The translations under genes and the position numbers were made by a program. The notes beneath the pieces were generated by a model. The model was not told the origin of the DNA. It did no database searches and saw only the letters and a program-made list of their open reading frames with translations. Below, piece by piece: positions 1 to 5,267 of a stretch of 6,202 bases of DNA. Position 1 is the first letter of the stretch. Every line of letters begins with the position of its first letter. Origin of the DNA: JBGPRB01 sp964422155 (GTDB lineage: Bacteria; Chloroflexota; Dehalococcoidia; Dehalococcoidales; RBG-16-60-22). Where the stretch lies: the NCBI GenBank assembly GCA_964422155.1, contig CAYQZZ010000090.1, positions 1 to 6,202 on the forward strand, given 5' to 3'.

Positions 1-1877
1 TCGTCGCCGACGAAGCGGTGAATATGGAATTCGGCACCGGCGCCGTGAAAATCACTCCGGGGCATGACCCGGTCGACTTCGAGGTGGCCCAGCGGCAGAA
101 CCTGCCCCTGATAAATATCCTCAACGCCGACGTTACCATGAACGAGAACGCCGGACCGTACAAGGGTATGGACCGCTTCGACTGCCGTAAGGCTATAATA
201 GCCGACCTGGAAAGAGCCGGGCAGCTTGTGAAGATTGAGGATTACCTCCATGCTGTAGGCCACTGCCAGCGCTGCCAGACCATCGTCGAGCCTATCGCCA
301 GTAAACAGTGGTTCGTTAAGGCTAAACCTATAGCTAAACCGGCTATCGACGCCGTCAGGGAAGGGCGTATCAGAATTTTACCGGAACGCTTTACCAAAGT
401 GTACCTGAACTGGATGGACAATATCCGCGACTGGTGTATCAGCCGCCAGCTCTGGTGGGGCCACCAGATACCCATCTGGTACTGCCGGGACTGCGGCGAG
501 TTGATAGTGGCGGTAGAGACGCCGACAGCCTGCTCGAAATGCGGTTCAACCAGTATCGAGCAGGACCCGGACACGCTGGATACCTGGTTCAGCTCCGGCC
601 TGTGGCCTCACTCCACACTGGGCTGGCCGGACGACACCGAAGACCTGCGCTATTTCTATCCGACATCGGTCATGGAAACGGCCTACGACCTTATCTTTTT
701 CTGGGTGGCCCGGATGATAATGATGGGCATCGAGGACACCGGCGATATCCCCTTCCACACCGTCTACTTCCATGGTCTTTTACGCGACGACAAGGGTGAC
801 AAGATGAGCAAGACCAGGGGTAATGTCGTCGACCCGCTTGACCTGCTTGAAGAATACGGCACCGATGCTTTACGCTTTGCCCTGCTGATGGGGACGTCAC
901 CGGGAAACGACAGCAAGCTGTCTATCACCAAGCTGGAAGCCGGCCGCAACTTCGCCAACAAGCTGTGGAACGCTACCCGGTTCGTCATCAGGAGCCTTGA
1001 GTCGGGGAATGCGATGGGTGGGGAAATAAAGCGGGACAAGCTACTGGTGGAAGACCGCTGGATTCTCTCGCGGCTGAACCGGACAATTGCCAGCGCTGTA
1101 AGCCTCATGAACGACTTCCAGTTCGGCGAGGCACAGCGGCAGATACATGACTTCCTCTGGGGCGAGTACTGCGACTGGTATATCGAGTTAGCCAAGATAA
1201 GGTTGCAGGCAAACGACAGCTCGCCGCTGCCGGTGCTGGTGCATGTCCTGGAAAAATCGTTACGCCTTTTACACCCCTATATGCCGTTCCTCACCGAGGA
1301 ACTCTGGCAGCACCTGAAAAAGCACATGAAGCTTTCTGAGTCCGAGTCTATCATGGTCGCTGCCTACCCGGAGGTCGATGAAGTGATGTTCGACCCGGCC
1401 GCCGAGGGGGAAATCGAAACCGTCACCGAAATAATACGCTCCATCCGCAATATCCGCGCTCAATACAAAGTGGAGAGCAGCCGCTGGATTGAGGCAAAAA
1501 TACACACCGATGCTTCCAGGCACGCCACTATCTCCGGCTATGCCGGGTCCATCAGGACGCTGGCGCGCGCCAATCCCGTCACTTTCCTGAAAGGCGAACC
1601 CGGCGAGAAAGCCGGAGACAACACCCTGGTATTATCTCTGGCACAGGCGACGGTCGTCATTCCCATGGCCAGCATGTTCGACCTGGATGCGGAGAGAAAA
1701 AGAATAGAGAAGGAACTGGAACAGACACAGGCCGAAGTAAATCGACTTGAAACCAGACTGAAAGACAAGGCTTTTCTGACCAAGGCACCCGCGTCCGTTG
1801 TTGAAAAGGAACAACAAAAACTTTATACTCTGAATGATAAGCTGGAAAAACTGAAGCAACAGAGCTCCAGATTATAG
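1..1877 (+). CDS. valS: Valyl-tRNA synthetase, C-terminal two-thirds (partial, 5' end outside window)
   Basis: Class Ia aminoacyl-tRNA synthetase that charges tRNA-Val with valine in the cytoplasm and edits mischarged threonine. The reading frame is open to the left edge (first full codon at base 3). The GTG at 18 is internal, because the encoded VADEAVNMEFGTGAVKITPG is the conserved end of the CP1 editing domain, continuing into HDPVDFE. The HIGH motif and about 250 N-terminal residues lie outside. The KMSKS loop is present as KMSKT at 801-815, followed by RGNVVDP. Three CxxC pairs (264-275, 483-494, 531-542) suggest zinc-binding knuckles. The anticodon-binding helical domain starts near VEDRWILSRLN, with DWYIELAK and LLHPYMPFLTEELW further on. 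The last ~65 residues form the charged coiled-coil arm typical of ValRS (FDLDAERKRIEKELEQ). Very secure as valS; substrate specificity follows from family knowledge. Confidence 0.97.
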   Translation, partial: VADEAVNMEFGTGAVKITPGHDPVDFEVAQRQNLPLINILNADVTMNENAGPYKGMDRFDCRKAIIADLERAGQLVKIEDYLHAVGHCQRCQTIVEPIASKQWFVKAKPIAKPAIDAVREGRIRILPERFTKVYLNWMDNIRDWCISRQLWWGHQIPIWYCRDCGELIVAVETPTACSKCGSTSIEQDPDTLDTWFSSGLWPHSTLGWPDDTEDLRYFYPTSVMETAYDLIFFWVARMIMMGIEDTGDIPFHTVYFHGLLRDDKGDKMSKTRGNVVDPLDLLEEYGTDALRFALLMGTSPGNDSKLSITKLEAGRNFANKLWNATRFVIRSLESGNAMGGEIKRDKLLVEDRWILSRLNRTIASAVSLMNDFQFGEAQRQIHDFLWGEYCDWYIELAKIRLQANDSSPLPVLVHVLEKSLRLLHPYMPFLTEELWQHLKKHMKLSESESIMVAAYPEVDEVMFDPAAEGEIETVTEIIRSIRNIRAQYKVESSRWIEAKIHTDASRHATISGYAGSIRTLARANPVTFLKGEPGEKAGDNTLVLSLAQATVVIPMASMFDLDAERKRIEKELEQTQAEVNRLETRLKDKAFLTKAPASVVEKEQQKLYTLNDKLEKLKQQSSRL

Positions 1878-1882
1878 GAGGT
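1876..1882 (+). promoter_or_regulatory. Strong Shine-Dalgarno of the universal stress protein gene
   Basis: AGGAGGT lies six bases before the ATG at 1889 and overlaps the valS stop codon TAG (1875-1877). This is close to a perfect match to the anti-SD. It fixes the start of the downstream gene and suggests that a ribosome terminating on valS can pass directly to uspA. There is no room for a separate promoter between the genes, although one inside the valS 3' end cannot be excluded. Confidence 0.85.
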
Positions 1883-1888
1883 GAGGCA

Positions 1889-2365
1889 ATGTTCTCGAGA
1901 GTGCTGGTTCCGCTGGATGGTTCCAAAGTAGGTGAGGCGGCGTTGCCGGTTATCGGGCAACTCGTCGACAAGCTGGCCCCCGAGACAAAGGTAGAGGTTA
2001 CCCTTATCGGGGTAATAACACTGCTGCGTCACTGGGTGGTGGTGGGGGAGGCGAGCGCGCCGGTCTCTTACACGGAGGAGGAACTGAAAATTATCAGAGA
2101 CAGGGTCATGGACTACCTCACCAAAAGTGGAGAGTCTTTGAAGAGCAAGGGAGTCACTATCAAGACCATCGTCAGCACCGGCAATGCCGCTGATGAGATT
2201 CTTCGAGCCGCCGACCAAATCAAGGCGGATTTAATCGCCATGTCCACGCACGGGAGGTCGGGGGTGCGCCGCCTGGCTTTCGGCAGCATTACCGATAAGG
2301 TACTGAGAGGGTCCCGCATACCGGTACTCATGGTACGAGCGCCAGAGGGCACCATCAACGAATAG
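1889..2365 (+). CDS. Universal stress protein, UspA family
   Basis: A 158-aa single-domain UspA protein with a Rossmann-like alpha/beta fold, cytoplasmic and usually dimeric. The N-terminal strand and phosphate-contact segment is RVLVPLDGS (residues 4-12). GNAADEIL (98-105) precedes the strand DLIAMSTHG (114-122), which runs into the nucleotide-binding loop HGRSGVRRLAFGS (121-133). The terminal strand is RIPVLMVRAP. The glycine-rich loop places it in the ATP-binding MJ0577-like branch rather than with E. coli UspA, which lacks that loop; this is a family inference. Length is normal for the family. It follows valS by 11 bases and is probably co-transcribed with it. Its precise physiological role cannot be read from sequence; members are linked to stress, starvation or redox responses. 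The paralogue letter is uncertain, so no symbol is given. Confidence 0.93.
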   Translation: MFSRVLVPLDGSKVGEAALPVIGQLVDKLAPETKVEVTLIGVITLLRHWVVVGEASAPVSYTEEELKIIRDRVMDYLTKSGESLKSKGVTIKTIVSTGNAADEILRAADQIKADLIAMSTHGRSGVRRLAFGSITDKVLRGSRIPVLMVRAPEGTINE

Positions 2366-2399
2366 CCGCCTAATTTCCTGTTCATTGAGGGTGTTGAGA

Positions 2400-2499
2400 A
2401 ATGTCATTCTGAAAGAGTCCCGACATAGTCGGGACGACTGAAGAATCCGTCTTTTAGGAGAATAGTTACGGATTCTTCGCTTCGCTCAAGAATGACATT
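2400..2499. repeat. Nested inverted-repeat (palindromic/MITE-like) element between convergent genes
   Basis: Outer arms of 11 bases, AATGTCATTCT (2400-2410) and AGAATGACATT (2489-2499), are perfect reverse complements. Inside them a second perfect 11-base pair, GAAGAATCCGT (2440-2450) and ACGGATTCTTC (2468-2478), encloses a 17-base loop. The left half also carries a separate hairpin (2417-2435). Read on the minus strand, the right half gives TGTCATTCTTGAGCGAAGCG, then AAGAATCC. This resembles dispersed palindromic elements with the theme GTCATTCTGAGCGAAGCGAAGAATC, which I recall from many bacterial genomes. It fills most of the gap between uspA and the 246-aa gene, which converge here. It could fold in the 3' ends of both transcripts and help stop or stabilise them. 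No open reading frame or clear target-site duplication is visible. Mobility is inference. Confidence 0.75.
2417..2435. repeat. Perfect 8-bp hairpin GTCCCGAC-ATA-GTCGGGAC
   Basis: Two 8-base arms (2417-2424 and 2428-2435) are exact reverse complements around an ATA loop, giving a GC-rich and stable stem in either transcript. It sits 51 bases after the universal stress protein stop and could contribute to termination or mRNA 3'-end protection. No uninterrupted T-run follows directly; the nearest is TTTT at about 2452-2455. It is therefore not a textbook Rho-independent terminator. It appears as an extra block in the left half of the larger palindromic element and has no counterpart in the right half. 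Confidence 0.7.
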
Positions 2500-2509
2500 C
2501 CAGTCACAA

Positions 2510-3250
2510 TCAAGCCCTATCATACGGAGCTAAATCGGCGGCCAGCACCTTAAAAACGCCTTTTTGCTGCCACTGCCGCTTCAGATAATCCAGCGCTTTC
2601 TTGGTATCGCTGGCGATTCTGGCTTTTTCACACTGCTTGAGTCTGTATTTAAACAGCCAGTAGGTAAACTCTTTCAACTCGGCGAGGGTAATAGACTTCA
2701 GTTGAGCGTGGCTCTTTTCCTGCCGGAACTGCTTTAGAAGTTCCCCTCTGGCGACATCATATATCCTGAGGTAAACCTCATCGGAGGACTGGCTTTTGCT
2801 CCGTAAGCCCTGCACCCGCCTTTCCTTGTCTATCTCTTCCTGGACGGCCAGGAGCAGGGCTTCCTCGACGGTAATGCCGTAGAAATAGTTAAGATACTGG
2901 CCGTACTTTTTATCGCCGATAAGCTCTTTGACTTCACTGGCGGTCAGTTCAAGGGGGGGTATGCCGTGAAAGAGCAGGGCGTCCCTCTCATCTTCCGGCA
3001 GAAGATTGTCTACCGTCTCGCAGAGTCGCTCCGCCAGCAAAAGCCAGTCGAAAGCCTCGCCGTCGATGAGGTAGCAGTAAGTGCGGTCATCATAAACTTC
3101 TTCAGCGCTGGTCCAGAGTCCGATGGCGCCGAGCAGGGCGAGATACCAGTGCCGGCCGCCGGCGATAGCCTGCTTGAGATGATTTATAGCCTCGGTATCA
3201 CCTAAAGGGATGGATTCCAGGGAAAACAGCCGACTACTTTCCTTCGCCAT
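2510..3250 (-). CDS. Uncharacterised 246-aa protein
   Basis: I do not recognise this protein. It starts at ATG 3250-3248 with AGGA six bases upstream and ends in TGA. The N-terminal half is hydrophobic and mildly acidic, with a Trp/Tyr-rich stretch GGRHWYLALLGAIGLW (31-46), then DDRTYCYLIDGEAFDWLLLAERL (split as DDRTYCYLID and GEAFDWLLLAERL, 54-76). The C-terminal half is strongly charged and probably all helical, with many Lys, Arg, Glu and Gln (for example ELKEFTYWLFKYRLKQCEKA, 191-210). There is no signal peptide and no convincing membrane helix; the 37-46 segment is too short and is interrupted by charge soon after. No catalytic motif stands out. It lies 14 bases after the HhH gene on the same strand, so co-transcription is likely. 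The composition matches the GC-rich housekeeping background, so it belongs to the resident genome and not to the restriction cassette. It is probably a soluble cytoplasmic helical protein. Confidence 0.85.
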   Translation of the reverse strand: MAKESSRLFSLESIPLGDTEAINHLKQAIAGGRHWYLALLGAIGLWTSAEEVYDDRTYCYLIDGEAFDWLLLAERLCETVDNLLPEDERDALLFHGIPPLELTASEVKELIGDKKYGQYLNYFYGITVEEALLLAVQEEIDKERRVQGLRSKSQSSDEVYLRIYDVARGELLKQFRQEKSHAQLKSITLAELKEFTYWLFKYRLKQCEKARIASDTKKALDYLKRQWQQKGVFKVLAADLAPYDRA

Positions 3251-3264
3251 GCCACATCCTGCCC

Positions 3265-3546
3265 TTACGCCGAACTGGCCCGCTCCGGGAATTCTTGTTT
3301 AAGCTTTTCGTAATAAGCGAGCCTCCCGGTAGTTACCAGCTCGGTGAGCTTTTTGGTGATGGCTTCGCCGGCCCCGGGGATTTCTTTAAGCCTGTTCTCG
3401 GCGACCAACTGCTCGACAGGCACGGTCAGCTCCCCGATGGCGCGGGCGACCTTCTGGTATGCCCGTATCTTGAAGATGTTTTCCTTCTTGAGCTTGAGCA
3501 TTTCGACGATATCATTAAATATAGCAGCGATTTCTATGTTGGTCAT
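3265..3546 (-). CDS. Small helix-hairpin-helix protein resembling the N-terminal domain of PolX
   Basis: 93 aa. It closely resembles the first ~90 residues of bacterial PolX (family X DNA polymerase/exonuclease, normally about 570 aa). IAAIFNDIVEMLKLK then ENIFKIRAYQKVARAI matches the Pol-beta 8-kDa-like helical domain. LKEIPGAGEAITKKL (53-67) is the HhH DNA-backbone-binding hairpin, followed by the TGRLAYYEKLKQEFP helix that links to the next PolX domain. The protein then stops with ERASSA. No polymerase palm or PHP exonuclease sequence follows; the next gene is unrelated. It is either a free-standing DNA-binding domain or the preserved head of a truncated polX. The intact frame, ATG at 3546-3544, purine-rich SD (GAAGAAG) and tight 14-base spacing to the next gene favour a functional small protein. 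DNA binding is inferred from the family; lyase activity cannot be assumed. Confidence 0.85.
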   Translation of the reverse strand: MTNIEIAAIFNDIVEMLKLKKENIFKIRAYQKVARAIGELTVPVEQLVAENRLKEIPGAGEAITKKLTELVTTGRLAYYEKLKQEFPERASSA

Positions 3547-3570
3547 GGTATTCTTCTTCTAACTATTAAT

Positions 3571-4377
3571 TCAAATTGCACGTTTAATGTCAGAAAATAA
3601 ATCTTTCCAATGACCTTGCTTAATTCGGAACTTAGTACCATGATTATGCCCAGTCCTAGCATCAAAATCTACTAGTACAACACCATCTTCAATACATTTG
3701 ATAAATTTTTCAAATGAGAAACCGGAGAGAATATATAATTCCTTGTAAAGGAAAAACTCTCGCCCAGCTTCAACCTTACTATCGGCAATAACATAAAAAC
3801 TATTTTTTATTTTTTCACCTATGGCATATCTAAGATCTTCAATCCCCCAATAAGGTTCAGGTACGATAGGACCAAGACCCGCTCTTTTTTCTACTGATTT
3901 CATCCAAACCGCAATCTCTGGATTGCTGATTTTAGCTTTTGATGAGTCAAATACAAACCTTATTTTTTGTTGTTTTTTATCTACCAGTATTGTAAATCCT
4001 CTTGATGTATATTCCGTTGCTGAGGTTGTTGATCTAAAACTCATCTCTGTACTTGGGTATTTGATGCCAGCGGATTTATGTTTCCATCCGTAAAAAGGTA
4101 ATAATATGTGACTTACTATTCTTACGGCAGTCGGTGAAGGTTCGATATGCTTGAGGGTAACTAATGAGCCAGTATGCGACCTTTGTCCTTTTAGTTCCCA
4201 CTCTCTCGCATTCGGTATCGGCAAGTTGTTTTCCTTGAGACCCAGGAGTGTTTCTAAAGTATTTCCCACTGCGCCATCGTTGCGTGTATCGCGAGTTTCT
4301 TTTACGCTCCTATGCCAACCCTGCCGGAAAATCTCGCGCATTGTCTCTATAAGCTGCTGTTTTGTATATAGCCTCAT
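3571..4377 (-). CDS. Type II restriction endonuclease, MvaI/BcnI family
   Basis: 268 aa from the ATG at 4377. That ATG overlaps the methyltransferase TGA as ATGA and has GGAG nine bases upstream (4390-4387). A TTG at 4392 would add five residues but lacks such support. The match to MvaI/BcnI nucleases is by recognised motifs: GWH near residue 20, then GAVGNTLETLLGLKENNLPIP (written as GAVGNTLETLL and GLKENNLPIP), then WELKGQR carrying the PD-(D/E)XK pair E61 and K63. The C-terminal signature GHNHGTKFRI (243-252) matches the H-D-H-G-T-x-F-R-I I recall from MvaI. Family members are monomeric enzymes that cut CCWGG or CCSGG one strand at a time; exact specificity here is unknown. The usual acidic residue five before the Glu is Asn (N56), so activity is uncertain. 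Markedly AT-rich, suggesting acquisition with the adjacent methyltransferase. Confidence 0.87.
   Translation of the reverse strand: MRLYTKQQLIETMREIFRQGWHRSVKETRDTRNDGAVGNTLETLLGLKENNLPIPNAREWELKGQRSHTGSLVTLKHIEPSPTAVRIVSHILLPFYGWKHKSAGIKYPSTEMSFRSTTSATEYTSRGFTILVDKKQQKIRFVFDSSKAKISNPEIAVWMKSVEKRAGLGPIVPEPYWGIEDLRYAIGEKIKNSFYVIADSKVEAGREFFLYKELYILSGFSFEKFIKCIEDGVVLVDFDARTGHNHGTKFRIKQGHWKDLFSDIKRAI
4374..4377 (-). promoter_or_regulatory. ATGA stop-start overlap coupling methyltransferase to endonuclease
   Basis: On the minus strand the methyltransferase stop TGA (4376-4374) shares two bases with the endonuclease ATG (4377-4375). The endonuclease SD, GGAG at 4390-4387, lies inside the methyltransferase frame. 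This arrangement usually means translational coupling: endonuclease synthesis depends on ribosomes that have just finished the methyltransferase. That would keep protective methylation ahead of cutting. No C-protein control gene is present, so coupling and gene order are the only control visible. Confidence 0.75.
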
Positions 4378-5261
4378 TTCGGAGGTCTCCAAAAATCTAG
4401 TAGATACTCAAATGTTACACCCATAGTTATGTAATTACTTGGCCAACCGAATATGCCTATTCTATTAACAATGTTAGTCCTATCCCAAATGATAATATTT
4501 CGTAGTTCATATCCTCGTCTTCTCAACTCCTCGACCAAAGCAATATGAATTGTAATTCTTTGATTTTCCCACCACATATCGGGCACATTTATCACACAAT
4601 GACCTTTTGGCCTAAGAACTGGCAGTAGAGACCCATATATTTCTCCCATAGCATTAGTATATTCATCAAGTGGCATAGTGCCGAGGTCTCGTGGATCCTG
4701 TGAATATTGCTCTATCTTACCAAGCTGTTCATTACTTCTTAACCTTCGTGATTTATTTTTGCGTGCTCTATTAAGAAGATTTGCATAAGGCGGAGAAGTC
4801 CATATTAAGCTAACTGTCTCCTGTCTGAGGTATTCTGGTATATATCTAGCGTCATCTTGAATTGCTATTTGTTTAGCCTGTCCCAGAAAACTTGCTTGGG
4901 CAAGACGCTCTCCACAAAGGTCAATGTATTCTTTCTTCAGATCAAACCCAACAGCATTTCTGTTGGTATCTTTTGCCGCCACCAAGGTAGTACCACTGCC
5001 AACAAATGGGTCTAATACGAGTTCTCCCTCATGAGTGAAGAGCTCGATAATTTTCTTTGTTAATGAAATAGGAAATGTTGCAGGATGAATTTTCTTATCA
5101 CGAATATCTCGTGCTTCATATCTAAATTGCCAGACACCAAGCTGGCTCTTTAGCCATTCCTTCGGGGACATACAATTAATATGAGTATGTCCACAATCGC
5201 AGGTTCTTTTATACCCGATATCAAGTCTTGTTCTGTTTGGATTAAGTGTTGTGATAGTCAT
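4374..5261 (-). CDS. DNA methyltransferase of a Type II R-M system, probable N4-cytosine (SPPY)
   Basis: 295-aa SAM-dependent DNA amino-methyltransferase. Motif X-like KIHPATFPISLTKKII (57-72) precedes motif I DPFVGSGTT (84-92, SAM binding) and motif IV TSPPY (155-159, catalytic). The X-I-IV order is that of the gamma-type circular arrangement (alpha is less likely given the short spacing). SPPY rather than NPPY or DPPY points to N4-methylcytosine, as in the methyltransferases of MvaI and BcnI; this is a family inference. The region after motif IV is basic (NRARKNKSRRLRS, 163-175) and may be part of target recognition. Before motif X is a Cys/His cluster CDCGHTHINC (21-30) that could bind zinc. 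ATG at 5261 lies six bases after the secA stop, with purine-rich AAGAGGAA upstream. It is AT-rich like the endonuclease and unlike secA. The partner nuclease follows directly. Confidence 0.92.
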   Translation of the reverse strand: MTITTLNPNRTRLDIGYKRTCDCGHTHINCMSPKEWLKSQLGVWQFRYEARDIRDKKIHPATFPISLTKKIIELFTHEGELVLDPFVGSGTTLVAAKDTNRNAVGFDLKKEYIDLCGERLAQASFLGQAKQIAIQDDARYIPEYLRQETVSLIWTSPPYANLLNRARKNKSRRLRSNEQLGKIEQYSQDPRDLGTMPLDEYTNAMGEIYGSLLPVLRPKGHCVINVPDMWWENQRITIHIALVEELRRRGYELRNIIIWDRTNIVNRIGIFGWPSNYITMGVTFEYLLDFWRPPK

Positions 5262-5267
5262 TTCCTC

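Noticed and set aside
18..20. GTG at 18 as the start of a short valS
   Set aside because: The frame stays open upstream to the window edge and encodes conserved ValRS editing-domain sequence, so the gene is simply cut by the window.
434..799. Open frame of 121 codons inside valS on the plus strand
   Set aside because: Out-of-frame shadow within a well-supported valS region; Arg/Gly/His-rich composition typical of a shifted GC-rich frame.
2417..2455. Canonical Rho-independent terminator for the universal stress gene
   Set aside because: The stem at 2417-2435 is strong, but no T-run follows immediately; TTTT appears only about 16 bases later. It may assist 3'-end formation but does not meet the usual pattern.
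3255..3546. Frameshifted full-length polX continuing into the downstream gene
   Set aside because: The next gene shows no polymerase palm or PHP motifs in its frame, so no remnant of the rest of PolX is present.
4377..4392. Longer endonuclease start at the TTG at 4392
   Set aside because: It would add five residues (TTG codon, no good SD at proper spacing). The ATG at 4377 has GGAG nine bases upstream and an ATGA overlap with the methyltransferase stop.
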